Notes: a model not told the origin generated them from the sequence alone. 64,000 bases of DNA from DATEPR01 sp036273855 (GCA_036273855.1 DASUGU010000090.1:41106-105105), one strand, 5' to 3'. Shown: positions 1 through 9,810, counted from the first letter of the stretch. Numbers and translations are program-made.

Positions 1-84
1 TCCGTACCCGACGGTCGGCATGGAGCCGTCCGGATGGCAGAACCCGTTCTGCATGTCGACGACCATCAGTACGGGTGTGCTCAT
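1..84 (-). CDS. Isochorismatase-like cysteine hydrolase, N-terminal fragment
   Basis: Only the first 28 codons are inside the window; the gene runs off the left edge. The reading from the ATG at 84 begins MSTPVLMVVDMQNGFCHPDG. The VVDMQNGF stretch is the classic first strand of the isochorismatase / nicotinamidase superfamily and carries the catalytic Asp. The Lys and Cys of the triad lie outside the window. The substrate cannot be told from this fragment. It points the same way as the cyanase operon, about 80 bases downstream of the cyanase stop. Confidence 0.8.
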   Translation of the reverse strand, partial: MSTPVLMVVDMQNGFCHPDGSMPTVGYG

Positions 85-164
85 CGCGACCTCCGTGACT
101 CGAATGGCGAACAGTGTCACGGTGGATCGCCGGGGCCGCGCTTGTCAACGTCCGCAGTGGACGG

Positions 165-607
165 TCAGCCCCACTGGTACTTCAGGAACTTGCCGTCCAG
201 CGTCACCACCACCCGCTCGCCGCCCGGATCCTCGCGCCGGCTCACGTCCAGCTTGAAGTTGATGGCGCTCATGATGCCGTCACCGAACTGCTCGTGGATG
301 AGTTCCTTGATCGTCGGCCCGTACACCTGGAGGACCTCGTAGAACCGGTAGATCGTCGGATCGGTGGGCACCGGTTGGTCCAGCGCTCCCCGCATCGGCT
401 GCGCGCACAGCGCGGCGACCACGTCGTCGGGCAACTCCAGGATGCCGGCCACCACGTCGGCCTGTGCGGCCGGCACCGGGTGCTGGCCAAGCAGTGCCGA
501 CGTCGTCCACGCCAGCGGGGCGTCGATCGCCGCCGCGATCCGCTCCCAGGTCAGGCCAAGCCGTGCCTTGGCGGCGAGTACCGCGTCCGCCGCTTGCTGC
601 TTCGTCG

Positions 608-611
<4 letters not shown>
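165..611 (-). CDS. cynS: Cyanate hydratase (cyanase)
   Basis: Cyanase converts cyanate and bicarbonate to ammonia and CO2 in the cytoplasm, as a decamer. The 148-residue protein has the usual size. The N-terminal half is the helical DNA-binding-like fold (LTWERIAAAI). The C-terminal half holds the active-site block: YRFYEVLQVYG supplies the conserved Arg and Glu, and GDGIMSAINFKLD supplies the conserved Ser. The ATG at 611 is chosen because it overlaps the stop of the sigma-factor gene (ATGA) and matches the family N-terminus; a longer in-frame reading would run inside that gene. It is the last gene of a three-gene operon, an unusual companion for an ECF sigma factor, so cyanate detoxification may be under its control. 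Confidence 0.93.
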
Positions 612-1878
<1,267 letters not shown>

Positions 1879-1882
<4 letters not shown>

Positions 1883-2241
1883 GAGGTGACGCCCAGCTCG
1901 TGCAGGATCGGCCACACCTCCACCGCGTTGTACGACGCGAACGGGTAGTCCGCCGCGATGGCCAACGCCTCGTCCTCGTCGGCCACGTCCAGCACGAAGT
2001 AGCTGGACACGTACTCCTTGGCCTCGACGTAGGGGCCGTCGGTCACCGCGGGCACGCCGTCGCGGACCCGCACGGTCCTGGCGGTCTGCTCGTCGCCCAG
2101 GCCGTAGGCGCCGAGCAGTTTCCCGGTCGCGCTGTGGCGCTTGTTGAACGCGTCCACCTCGGCGATCGCCCTGGTCAGGACGTCGTGCGGGAACGACTCC
2201 CACATTTCCTTGTTGCCGTAGATGATGGCGATGTACTTCAT
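1879..2241 (-). CDS. YCII-related (DGPF) domain protein
   Basis: This 120-residue protein starts MKYIAIIYGNKEMWESF and contains the signature TDGPYVEAKEYVSSYF, the DGPF-type motif of YCII-related proteins. Its function is unknown, but members are the standard genomic partners of ECF42 sigma factors. The ATG at 2241 has a good ribosome binding site (AAGGAGA) seven bases upstream. It is the first gene of the operon with the sigma factor and cyanase. Confidence 0.9.
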
Positions 2242-2290
2242 GACCTTCTCCTTAGCTCATCGCCGCCCCGCTGGCGACTTGTCAGCGATG

Positions 2291-2318
2291 GGTCGGAGCC
2301 AGGAGCCGGTCATCGACA
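2291..2318 (-). promoter_or_regulatory. Candidate ECF42-type promoter of the YCII-sigma-cynS operon
   Basis: On the minus strand, TGTCGA (2318-2313) is followed after 17 bases by CGACC (2295-2291), about 50 bases before the YCII start. From memory, ECF42 promoters have TGTCGA at -35 and a CGA/TC-type element at -10, so this fits autoregulation. The match is by eye only. Confidence 0.5.
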
Positions 2319-2335
2319 TCCTGTCAGCAGATTTC

Positions 2336-2965
2336 TCAGCCGACTTTGTTCGCCGCCCAGTAGTCGGCCGACGCACGGGACGCGGCCGCCGACTCGGCGT
2401 CCTCGAAACCGGGCGCCATCGACGCGTCGGTGCCGGCCAGGTACTGGTGGTGCTCGATGCCCAGCAGCCGGATCCAACTCTGCTGGCCGAAGGTCAAGGC
2501 GATGAAACAGCCCAGCTCGACCAGTTCGGGTTCGGAGAAGTGCGCGTGCAGCCGCTGCCACAGTTCCGGGCTGTTGGTGCCCCACGCGATGGCCTCGGCG
2601 TAGGCGAGGGCGGCCTTCTGCCGGTCGTCGTAGCGATCGGACGACTCGAAGTTCAGCAGCTCGTCGTAGTGGCCCTCGTCCAGGCCGGCCGCGCCCGCCT
2701 TGATCGACCGCTGGTTGCCGCAGTACTCGCACTTGACCGTGCGGGAGATGTAGACCCGGCACAGATCCTTGATGGCGTGGTCACACACGCCTTCCCGGAA
2801 CGTGGTCCGCCAGGAGTCGGCGAACGCCCAGAACGCGTTCGGCGCGTGGGCGCGGACGGCCGAGCTCTCCGGACGCGGCGTGCCCTCCCGGGCACAGCGG
2901 TCCATCTCCTCGCGCATCCGCTCGTCCATCTGCTCCAACGGAACGTAACTGATCTGCTGCTCCAT
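2336..2965 (-). CDS. Carboxymuconolactone decarboxylase family (AhpD-like) protein
   Basis: This 209-residue all-helical protein carries the AhpD-type redox pair CEYCGNQ near residue 80, followed by conserved helices (YDDRQKAALAYAEAIAW). AhpD-type proteins can transfer electrons from a lipoylated E2 and E3 to a peroxiredoxin. That fits its place as last gene of the operon, 24 bases downstream of a lipoyl E2. The ATG at 2965 has AAGGACG upstream. It could equally be a peroxidase-like oxidoreductase of unknown substrate. Confidence 0.8.
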   Translation of the reverse strand: MEQQISYVPLEQMDERMREEMDRCAREGTPRPESSAVRAHAPNAFWAFADSWRTTFREGVCDHAIKDLCRVYISRTVKCEYCGNQRSIKAGAAGLDEGHYDELLNFESSDRYDDRQKAALAYAEAIAWGTNSPELWQRLHAHFSEPELVELGCFIALTFGQQSWIRLLGIEHHQYLAGTDASMAPGFEDAESAAASRASADYWAANKVG

Positions 2966-2989
2966 GAAACGTCCTTGTCGTCCGGTTTC

Positions 2990-4204
2990 TCAGGCCAGGA
3001 TCTGGATCGGGTGTTCCAGTGTGGACACGAACGCCCGCATCCACTCGGCGGCGAGCGCGCCGTCGACGGCACGGTGGTCGACCGACACCGTGCAGGTCAG
3101 CACCGCACCCACCCGGACCTCGCCGTCCTGCGCGTACGGCTCGTTCCGCACCGCGCCCACCGCGATGATCGACGAGTGCGGCGGGTTGATGATCGCGGCG
3201 AACTCCTCGGTGCCGAACATGCCGAGGTTGCTGACCGTCGTCGAGCCGCCCTCCAGTTCGTGTTGCTGGAGACGTCCGCTGCCGGCCCGCTCGACCAGAT
3301 CACGGATCCGGCCGGCGATCGTGGAGATGCTGGCCGACTCGACCGAGCGCAGCACCGGGGTGACCAGGCCGCGTTCGGCCGCGATCGCCACGGCGACGTC
3401 GACCGTCTCGTACCGCCGCATCGCGTCCGGCGTCCAGATCACGTTCATCGCCGGGACGAGCACGTGCGCGCGGGCCACCGCCTTCACGATCAGGTCGTTC
3501 ACCGAGATCTTCACCGGCGGGTGCGACTCGTTCAGCTCGCGGCGCAGCGCGAGCAGCCGGTCGACCCTGGCGGTGCCGCGCAGGTAGAAGTGCGGGACGG
3601 TGCGCTTGCTCTCGGACAGCCGGTCGGCCAGCGCGCGGCGTCCCCTGCTGTGCGGCACTTCCGTGTAGCCGACGGCGGCGGTCTCGGGTTCCGGCGGCGG
3701 TGGCGTGGGTTCCGCCGGGCGGGGGCGGTCGAGCACGAGTTGGACGTCGCGGCGCAGGATGCGGCCGTTCGGTCCGGTGCCGGTCAGCTCGGTGAGCGGG
3801 ATGCCGGCCTCGCGGGCCAGCCGGCGGGCGATCGGGCTGGCGAACAACCGGTGCCCGTCGGTGCCGGGAGCCGGTGCCGGAGCCGGTGCCGGAGCCGGTG
3901 CCGGCGGTGCGGGTGCTCCGACGCCCAGGTCGCGCAGTGCCGCCGCCAGGTCGTCGACCGACTCGCCGGGCGCGGCGAGCAGCGCGATGGGTTCGCCGAC
4001 ACCGACGTCGGTGCCCTCGGTGACCAGCCGCTTCAGCAGCACGCCGTCGGCCTCGGCCTCGATGTCGACGACCGCCTTGGACGTCTCCAGCACGGCGATC
4101 ACGTCGGACCGCGAGTAGGCGTCGCGCTCGGCGACCGGCCAGGACAGCAGGGTGCCCTCGGTGGTGTTCGCGGCGATCTCCGGCACGCGCAGCAGGTGCG
4201 GCAC
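2990..4204 (-). CDS. Dihydrolipoamide acyltransferase, E2 of a 2-oxoacid dehydrogenase complex
   Basis: This 404-residue E2 has one lipoyl domain (residues 1-75, lipoyl-lysine K43 in LETSKA), an Ala-Pro linker, a peripheral-subunit-binding domain (SPIARRLAREAGIPL) and a C-terminal catalytic domain with the active-site DHRAVDG. It transfers the acyl group made by E1 to CoA. The GTG at 4204 lies two bases after the E1 stop; the longer frame overlaps E1 and is rejected. No E3 gene accompanies this operon, so E3 must come from elsewhere, perhaps from the copy at 36.8 kb or a housekeeping one. Branched-chain-type substrates are likely but unproven. Confidence 0.9.
   Translation of the reverse strand: MPHLLRVPEIAANTTEGTLLSWPVAERDAYSRSDVIAVLETSKAVVDIEAEADGVLLKRLVTEGTDVGVGEPIALLAAPGESVDDLAAALRDLGVGAPAPPAPAPAPAPAPAPGTDGHRLFASPIARRLAREAGIPLTELTGTGPNGRILRRDVQLVLDRPRPAEPTPPPPEPETAAVGYTEVPHSRGRRALADRLSESKRTVPHFYLRGTARVDRLLALRRELNESHPPVKISVNDLIVKAVARAHVLVPAMNVIWTPDAMRRYETVDVAVAIAAERGLVTPVLRSVESASISTIAGRIRDLVERAGSGRLQQHELEGGSTTVSNLGMFGTEEFAAIINPPHSSIIAVGAVRNEPYAQDGEVRVGAVLTCTVSVDHRAVDGALAAEWMRAFVSTLEHPIQILA
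3860..3909. repeat. 12-bp tandem repeat encoding the E2 Ala-Pro linker
   Basis: About four copies of GGTGCCGGAGCC, the first with one extra base and the last imperfect, encode the flexible alternating Ala-Pro linker between the lipoyl and subunit-binding domains. Such linkers are normal in E2; the near-identical copies suggest recent slippage. Confidence 0.8.
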
Positions 4205-4206
4205 GG

Positions 4207-6390
4207 TCAGTACCTCGCGATCTCGGTGAGCAGGGCGACCACTTCCTCGGTGCGCGCGATCGCCGCCCGTTCCAGGACCTTGCTGATGGACGGCGAGGCC
4301 TCGCCGCCGGTGACGCGCTGGACGGGGTGGTCGAGCCAGTCGAAGTAGCGGCGCTGGATCTCGTCGGCCAGCCACCCGCCGTAGGAGGTGCCCACCGGAC
4401 CCTGCTCGGCGATGACGACGTGGTTGGTCTTGCGGATGCTGGCGCCGATGGTGTCCCAGTCCAGGCTCCCCCGGTCCAGCCAGCGCAGGTCGATCACCTC
4501 GGCGTCCACGTCGCCCACCTGTTCGACGGCGTCCAGCACGAACCCGGTCATGGCGAGATAGGACAGCACGGTGACCTGTGATCCGGCGCGCCGCACCGAT
4601 GCCTGGCCGACCGGCAGGCAGTGGTCCCAGTCGCCGTCGGGCACCTCGCCGGTGGTCGGGTAGAGGTCGACGTGTTCCAGCACCACCACCGGGTCGTCGC
4701 AGCGCAGGGCGCTGTTCATCAGTCCGATGTAGTCGGCCGGAGTGGACGGCGCGACGATCCGCCAGCCGGGCGCGGAGGCGAAGATCCCGGCCGGGTCCAT
4801 GGAGTGCTGCGACCCGTAGCCGGTGCCCATCGCGATCTTGGCGCGCAGCACCAGGGGCACGGCGGTGGTGCCGCCGTACATGTGCCGCGCCTTGGCGATC
4901 TGGTTGAACAGCTGGTCGGCGGCCACCCACAGGAAGTCGGCGTACATCAGCTCGACCACCGGCCGGTACCGGCCGTCCAGCGCGATCCCGCCGGCCAGGC
5001 CGGTGAAGGCGTTCTCGCTGATCGGGGTACCGAGCACCCGGTCCGGGTAGGCCTCCTTGAGTCCCCGGGTGGCGCCGTTGGTGCCGCCGTTGAGCCGGTG
5101 TACGTCCTCCCCCAGCACGACGATGCGCTCGTCGGTGGCCATCCGCCTGGCCATCACGCCGGCCACGGCCTCGATGAACGTGGCCTCCTTGACCGGCCCG
5201 GTCGGCGCTTCCGTCGGGGCGTCGGCGAACTCGGCCAGGTCACCGCGCACGCCGACGTCCACGAACGCCGGGTCGGGCCACTCGGCGGGCTTGATCTCCC
5301 GCTGGCCCGGTTTGCCGCCGGCCAGCGGCCGGAACACCCGAGAGCCGATCTCGGCCATCAGGTCGGCGGCCCGCCGGGTGGCGTCCTCGGTGGCCGGTTC
5401 GGTGAGCAGGCCGCGCCGCACCAGGTGGCCGGCGAGCTGGCCGATCGGGTCGCGGGCCCGCCACTGCGCCTCCTCCTCGCGGGTGCGGTAGCGGAAGGCG
5501 CTGCCCGGGAACGGGCCGTTCTGGTGGAAGTAGCGGTAGGTGTCGGCCTCGATGAGGGTGGGCCCGTTGCCGGCCCGCATGTGGGCGACCGCCTCCCGCA
5601 TGGCGAGGTGGACGGCGAGCACGTTCATGCCGTCGACCTGCCAGCTCGGCACGCCGAAACCGGGGCCGCGGGCGGACAGCCGGTGTTCGCCGGTGGCCTC
5701 GTCGACCGTGGTCGACACCGCGTAGCGGTTGTTCTCCACGAAGAAGCAGACCGGCAGGCGCCAGGCGGCGGCCAGGTTGAAGGACTCCAGCGTGGAGCCG
5801 ATGTTGATCGCGCCGTCCCCGAAGTAGGTCACGGCGACGGCGTCGGTGCCGGCGTGCCGGTGCGCCCACGCCGAGCCGAGCGCCTGCGGCACGCCACCGC
5901 CGACGATCGCGTTGGTGCCGATCGCGCCCGCCTGCTGCCACTTCAGGTGCATCGAGCCGCCCCGGCCGTGGCTCCAGCCCCGGTCCAGGCCGCAGATCTC
6001 GGCGAAGGTGCGCAGTACGACGTCGCGGACGTCGTCGGAGTAGTCGGCGGTGGGGTCGAGGCCCTTGGGTTCGGCGTAGGCCAGGGCCTTGGCCAGGAAC
6101 TGGTGGTGGCCTCGGTGCGAGCCGTTCACCGTGTCGTCCGCGGTGAGGGCGAGCACCGAGCCGACCGCGCCGCCCTCCTGCCCGATGCTGGAGTGCGCCG
6201 GGCCGTGCACCAGGCCGTCGGCGGCCGCCGCCAGGACGTACTCCTCGAAGGCGCGGATCAGCACGAGCTGGCCGTACGCGGCGGTCAGCAGGGCGGGGTC
6301 GGCCGCGTCCCAGTCGTCGTCGTCCGTGACGATCCCGGTCCACGGCACCGCCGTGACGAGTGAACGGTGTTGGGCCACGAATGGATCCAT
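4207..6390 (-). CDS. Fused alpha-beta E1 subunit of a thiamine-dependent 2-oxoacid dehydrogenase
   Basis: The first half (to about residue 360) is an E1-alpha module with the thiamine-diphosphate motif GDGAINIGSTLESFN...ENN. The second half is an E1-beta module (VVLGEDVHRLNGGTNGATRG). Fusion into one 727-residue chain is seen in some branched-chain-type dehydrogenases. It decarboxylates a 2-oxoacid and acylates the E2 lipoyl group. I chose the ATG at 6390 (MDPFVAQ); a GTG at 6405 is possible. The start codon lies inside a 14-bp perfect palindrome, so transcription is probably regulated right at the start. First gene of an E1-E2-AhpD-like operon. Confidence 0.9.
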   Translation of the reverse strand: MDPFVAQHRSLVTAVPWTGIVTDDDDWDAADPALLTAAYGQLVLIRAFEEYVLAAAADGLVHGPAHSSIGQEGGAVGSVLALTADDTVNGSHRGHHQFLAKALAYAEPKGLDPTADYSDDVRDVVLRTFAEICGLDRGWSHGRGGSMHLKWQQAGAIGTNAIVGGGVPQALGSAWAHRHAGTDAVAVTYFGDGAINIGSTLESFNLAAAWRLPVCFFVENNRYAVSTTVDEATGEHRLSARGPGFGVPSWQVDGMNVLAVHLAMREAVAHMRAGNGPTLIEADTYRYFHQNGPFPGSAFRYRTREEEAQWRARDPIGQLAGHLVRRGLLTEPATEDATRRAADLMAEIGSRVFRPLAGGKPGQREIKPAEWPDPAFVDVGVRGDLAEFADAPTEAPTGPVKEATFIEAVAGVMARRMATDERIVVLGEDVHRLNGGTNGATRGLKEAYPDRVLGTPISENAFTGLAGGIALDGRYRPVVELMYADFLWVAADQLFNQIAKARHMYGGTTAVPLVLRAKIAMGTGYGSQHSMDPAGIFASAPGWRIVAPSTPADYIGLMNSALRCDDPVVVLEHVDLYPTTGEVPDGDWDHCLPVGQASVRRAGSQVTVLSYLAMTGFVLDAVEQVGDVDAEVIDLRWLDRGSLDWDTIGASIRKTNHVVIAEQGPVGTSYGGWLADEIQRRYFDWLDHPVQRVTGGEASPSISKVLERAAIARTEEVVALLTEIARY

Positions 6391-6392
6391 TC
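6379..6392. promoter_or_regulatory. 14-bp palindrome over the E1 start codon (candidate operator)
   Basis: GAATGGATCCATTC is a perfect inverted repeat centred on GGATCC and includes the E1 ATG. It shares its core with the palindrome at 6433-6442, and the spacing places both between E1 and the divergent VOC-GntR pair. It is the best candidate site for the GntR regulator at 6979. Confidence 0.45.
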
Positions 6393-6432
6393 TGTCGGTC
6401 ACACTCGCTGTTCGGTTGCCAGCTAGGATAAG

Positions 6433-6442
6433 TTGGATCCAA
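6433..6442. promoter_or_regulatory. 10-bp palindrome in the E1/VOC divergent promoter region
   Basis: TTGGATCCAA is a perfect inverted repeat lying 21 bases before the VOC start. The TTGG...CCAA form resembles operators of FadR-subfamily GntR proteins, which the neighbouring regulator resembles. A TATCCT-like -10 for the E1 side is next to it. Confidence 0.45.
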
Positions 6443-6463
6443 TCCAGGATCAAGGGAGGACCG

Positions 6464-6982
6464 ATGGGCGGAGTACCGGGACTCACCAGGGTCGATCACA
6501 TCGGGATCACCGTGCCCGACCTCGAGGCGGCGTCGGAGTTCCTGATGGACGTGCTGGGCTGCGAGTACATGTACTCGCTCGGTCCGTACGAACACGACGA
6601 CGACTGGATGAGCGAGCACCTCAACGTCCATCCCAGGGCCGTGATGCGGCAGCTGCACTTCTTCCGGTGCGGCGGGCAGGCGATCTTCGAGGTGTTCCAC
6701 TACGAGGCGCCCGAGCAGGACGCGACGCCGCCGCGCAACAGCGACGTCGGCGGCCACCACGTCGCCTTCTACGTGGACGACCTGGACGCCGCCGTGGCGT
6801 ACCTGCACGACAAGGGTGTGCGGGTACTGGGCGAGCCGACCGCGAGCAGCGGCCCCAGCCAGGGGCAGCGGTGGGTGTACTTCCTGTCGCCGTGGGGGAT
6901 GCAGTTCGAGCTGGTGTCCTACCCGAACGGCAAGGCGTTCGACCACCACCCGGACTGGTTCCTGACCGGGAATCCGCGTTGA
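6464..6982 (+). CDS. VOC (glyoxalase / extradiol dioxygenase fold) family protein
   Basis: This 172-residue protein has two beta-alpha-beta-beta-beta modules: TRVDHIGITVPDLEAASEF at the start and GGHHVAFYVDDLDAAVAYL in the middle. Candidate metal ligands are the His of VDHIGIT, the first His of GGHHVAF and the Glu of FELVSYPNG near the C-terminus. The ATG at 6464 has a strong GGGAGG site five bases upstream. It could be a lyase, epimerase or dioxygenase; nothing visible fixes the reaction. Its stop overlaps the start of the GntR regulator, so the two are translationally coupled. Confidence 0.85.
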   Translation: MGGVPGLTRVDHIGITVPDLEAASEFLMDVLGCEYMYSLGPYEHDDDWMSEHLNVHPRAVMRQLHFFRCGGQAIFEVFHYEAPEQDATPPRNSDVGGHHVAFYVDDLDAAVAYLHDKGVRVLGEPTASSGPSQGQRWVYFLSPWGMQFELVSYPNGKAFDHHPDWFLTGNPR

Positions 6983-7629
6983 CGGCCAGTCCCGAAGTCG
7001 CCAGCCAGCGCATCGCCGCCCACCTGCGCGCCGAGATCCTCAGCGGCCGGATCGGGCCGGGCGAGCGGATCCGGCAGGAGGACGTGGCCGCGCGGCTGGG
7101 CGCCAGCCGGCTGCCGGTGCGCGAGGCGCTGCGCATGCTGGAGGCCGAAGGGCTCACCGAGCACGCCGCCAACCGGGGTGCCCGGGTGCCGGCGCTGAGC
7201 ATGCGCCAGGTCCAGATGCTCTACCGGATCCGTGAGCGCGTCGAACCGCTGGCGCTCACCGACGGCCTCCCGCACGTCGACGCGGCCCTGCTGGACCGGT
7301 TGACCGAGTTGGAGGCCCGCATCGAGGCGGGTACCGGCGTCGGCGAGTTCCTGGCCCTGGACCGGGAATTCCACCTGCTCACCTACTCCACGTGCGACCA
7401 GGAACTACTCACGTCGATGATCGTCCGGCTGTGGAACTCGACACAGCACTACCGCCGGGCCTACCTGACGATCACCGGCATGAGCCACCGCTGGATCGCG
7501 CACGCCGAGCACAACCTGCTGATCGAGGCGATGCGCCGGGGCGACCCGGACGACGCCGAGCGCTACCTGGCCGGCCACATCCGCCGCACCCGAACCGAGT
7601 TGTCCCGCCACCCTGAGGTGTTCGTCTGA
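6979..7629 (+). CDS. GntR family regulator, FCD (FadR-like) type
   Basis: This 216-residue protein has an N-terminal winged helix (QEDVAARLGASRLPVREALR is the recognition region) and an all-helical ligand domain with FCD-type histidines (REFHLLTY, HAEHNLLIEAMRRGD). I use the TTG at 6979, which overlaps the VOC stop; another start slightly downstream is possible. It probably senses an organic acid and controls the divergent E1-E2-AhpD operon and itself through the GGATCC-centred palindromes. Confidence 0.88.
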   Translation: MTASPEVASQRIAAHLRAEILSGRIGPGERIRQEDVAARLGASRLPVREALRMLEAEGLTEHAANRGARVPALSMRQVQMLYRIRERVEPLALTDGLPHVDAALLDRLTELEARIEAGTGVGEFLALDREFHLLTYSTCDQELLTSMIVRLWNSTQHYRRAYLTITGMSHRWIAHAEHNLLIEAMRRGDPDDAERYLAGHIRRTRTELSRHPEVFV

Positions 7630-7633
7630 CCTT

Positions 7634-8026
7634 TCAATGGAACTCGTGCACGACCTCGATCCGACCGACGATGTGCGCGTTGAACTCGTCCAGTTCCTCA
7701 GCCGGCACCCACAACTCGAGAATCGTCCGGCCGCCCGCCCGCTGGACCGGATACCGGGCCACGAAATCGGACTCGACCTCGAACCGGGTGACGAAACCGG
7801 CGCCGTCGTGCTCGACGTTCCAGTCCCGGGCGATCTGCACCGCGTAGTCCACGTTCAGGACCGGGTAGAAGATCGGCTGCCCGGGCAACCGAGGCGGCCA
7901 GGCCCGCCAGTCCAGTTCCCGCACCAGCTCCAGTTCCTTCGGACCGGTGGGCCGCCACAGGGTCGTCGTCGCGTTCTGGCCGAGCATGGAGCCTGACGGT
8001 ACCGACGGCCCGACCGCGTCGGCCAC
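7634..8026 (-). CDS. Conserved hypothetical protein (actinobacterial, often labelled ADP-ribosylation/crystallin J1)
   Basis: A small protein of at most 130 residues. It has the pattern TTLWRPTGPKELELV, WRAWPPRLPGQPIFYPVLN and IARDWN, which I recall from a widespread actinobacterial family with an uninformative crystallin-J1 label. No catalytic motif is recognised. The start is uncertain: an internal ATG at 7987 (MLGQNATTTLWRP) is as likely as 8026. It converges on the GntR gene with a four-base gap and diverges from the small gene at 8057. Confidence 0.7.
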   Translation of the reverse strand: MADAVGPSVPSGSMLGQNATTTLWRPTGPKELELVRELDWRAWPPRLPGQPIFYPVLNVDYAVQIARDWNVEHDGAGFVTRFEVESDFVARYPVQRAGGRTILELWVPAEELDEFNAHIVGRIEVVHEFH

Positions 8027-8056
8027 CGACTATCGACGTCGCGGCATACTGCTGGC

Positions 8057-8350
8057 GTGCGGGAGTACTTGATCGCGACCGATGACGACGACTTTCTCGG
8101 CCCCGTCCCTTCTGATCGGTGGGAAGACGTGCTCCAGCCGGCCGGCTGGGTGGCGGCGCCCGCGGCCGGCGACGGCGAATACCGGATCGCCGTCGAGGGT
8201 GTCGAGATCGAGTTCGACTGGGAGATGCCTGGCCTGCTGGTCATCGTGCACGGCTCGCTCGACGAGCCGGTCGTGGAACGGATGCTCGCCACCGTCGCGC
8301 GCCAGGTCGGTGCCGAGCTCGGGGTACGGACCCGGTTGGTCCCGCTGTAG
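8057..8350 (+). CDS. Small conserved hypothetical protein
   Basis: A 97-residue acidic protein starting MREYLIATDDDDFLG from a GTG. It alternates strands and one helix (VVERMLATVARQVGAELGV) and has no membrane segment or cysteine. I do not recognise the family. Its stop is one base away from the convergent aldehyde dehydrogenase stop. Confidence 0.6.
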   Translation: MREYLIATDDDDFLGPVPSDRWEDVLQPAGWVAAPAAGDGEYRIAVEGVEIEFDWEMPGLLVIVHGSLDEPVVERMLATVARQVGAELGVRTRLVPL

Positions 8351-8351
8351 G

Positions 8352-9803
8352 TCACCACTGCACGGCGACATACCTGGTTTCGGTGTAGTCGAGGACTCCC
8401 TCGTGGCCGCCTTCGCGGCCGATGCCGCTCTGCTTGACCCCGCCGAACGGAGCCGCCGGGTCGCTGACCAGGCCGCGGTTCAGTCCGATCATGCCGGCCT
8501 CGATGCGCTCCCCCACCCGCAATCCCTTGGCCATGTCACCGGTGTAGACGTACGCGACGAGACCGAACTCGGTGTCGTTGGCCAACCGCACCGCTTCGTC
8601 CTCGCCGTCGAACACCACGATCGGTGCGACCGGGCCGAAGATCTCCTCGCGCAGGATCGGCGAGTCGGCCGGCACGTCGGTCAGGACGGTCGGCTCGTAG
8701 TACCAGCCGGCTCGGTCCGGCCGCGTCCCACCGACCAGTACCCGCGCGCCGCCCGACACCGCCTCGCGGGCCAGTGAGTCCACTTTGGTCACCGCATCGG
8801 CGTTCACCAGCGGCCCGACCTGGGTGCCTTCCTCGACACCGGGACCGACCACCAGCGCACCCATCCGCGATGCCAGACCGGCAGCGAACCGGGCGGCGAT
8901 GGGCGCCTCGACGTAGAGCCGGTTGGCCGCCGTGCACGCCTCGCCCGCGTTGCGCATCTTCGCCACCATCGCGCCGTCCAGCGCCGCGTCCAGGTCGGCG
9001 TCGGCGAACACCACGAACGGCGCGTTGCCGCCCAGTTCCATCGACGTGTTCACGATGTTGTCCGCGGCCTCGTGCAGCAGCACCCGGCCGACCTCGGTCG
9101 ACCCGGTGAACGACAGCTTGCGCACCCGCGGGTCGTGCAGCATCGCCGACACCACCTCGCCGGACCGCCTGGCGGGCAGCACGTTCACCACCCCGGCCGG
9201 CACGCCCGCGGCCTCCAGGATGTGGCCGATGGCCAGCGCGGTGAGCGGTGTGTCGCTGGCCGGCTTGAGCACCATCGTGCAGCCGGCAGCCAGTGCCGGG
9301 CCGATCTTGCGGGTCGCCATCGCGGCCGGGAAGTTCCACGGCGTCACCAGCACACAGATTCCCACCGGCTGGTGGGTGACCAGGATCCGGTTGGCCCCGG
9401 ACGGCGCCGTGGCCACCGAACCGTTGATCCGCACGGCCTCCTCGGAGTACCAGCGGAAGAACTCGGCCGCGTAGGCGATCTCGCCCCGGGCGTCGGCCAG
9501 GGCCTTGCCGTTCTCCAGGCTGATCAGGGTGGCCAGTTCGTCGGCCCGCGCGGTCATCAGGTCGAATGCGGTCCGCAGGATCTCGGCGCGCTGCCTCGGC
9601 GGGGTCGCCGCCCAACCGGCAGCGGCCGCGTCGGCGGCATCCACGGCGGCCTGGGCATCGGCGACCGCGCCGTCGGCGACCGTGGTCAGCACCGCGCCGG
9701 TGGCCGGGTCGAACACGTCGAAGCGCCGCCCGTCCGACGCGGGCACCGACTTCCCGCCGATCAGCAGATCCGTGTGCAGGCCCGCGACGAGCTGTGCTGT
9801 CAT
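8352..9803 (-). CDS. NAD(P)-dependent aldehyde dehydrogenase, succinate-semialdehyde dehydrogenase type
   Basis: This full-length 483-residue aldehyde dehydrogenase has the catalytic Glu in MELGGNAPFVVF and the nucleophilic Cys in NAGEACTAANR. The cofactor loop is FTGSTEVGR and the C-terminus is GREGGHEGVLDY. GEACTAANR with SGIGREGG is the pattern of the GabD/SSADH subgroup, which oxidises succinate semialdehyde or similar omega-oxoacids. It is the last gene of a four-gene operon (hydrolase, beta-hydroxyacid dehydrogenase, M24 protein, this enzyme) and may finish the oxidation of an aliphatic fragment released upstream. Confidence 0.9.
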   Translation of the reverse strand: MTAQLVAGLHTDLLIGGKSVPASDGRRFDVFDPATGAVLTTVADGAVADAQAAVDAADAAAAGWAATPPRQRAEILRTAFDLMTARADELATLISLENGKALADARGEIAYAAEFFRWYSEEAVRINGSVATAPSGANRILVTHQPVGICVLVTPWNFPAAMATRKIGPALAAGCTMVLKPASDTPLTALAIGHILEAAGVPAGVVNVLPARRSGEVVSAMLHDPRVRKLSFTGSTEVGRVLLHEAADNIVNTSMELGGNAPFVVFADADLDAALDGAMVAKMRNAGEACTAANRLYVEAPIAARFAAGLASRMGALVVGPGVEEGTQVGPLVNADAVTKVDSLAREAVSGGARVLVGGTRPDRAGWYYEPTVLTDVPADSPILREEIFGPVAPIVVFDGEDEAVRLANDTEFGLVAYVYTGDMAKGLRVGERIEAGMIGLNRGLVSDPAAPFGGVKQSGIGREGGHEGVLDYTETRYVAVQW

Positions 9804-9810
9804 GGCGACC

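Noticed and set aside
2222..6363. Very long open frames on the plus strand opposite the E1, E2 and AhpD-like genes
   Set aside because: They are antisense shadows produced by high GC third positions, rich in Arg/Gly/His and without recognisable domains; the minus-strand frames carry full catalytic motifs.
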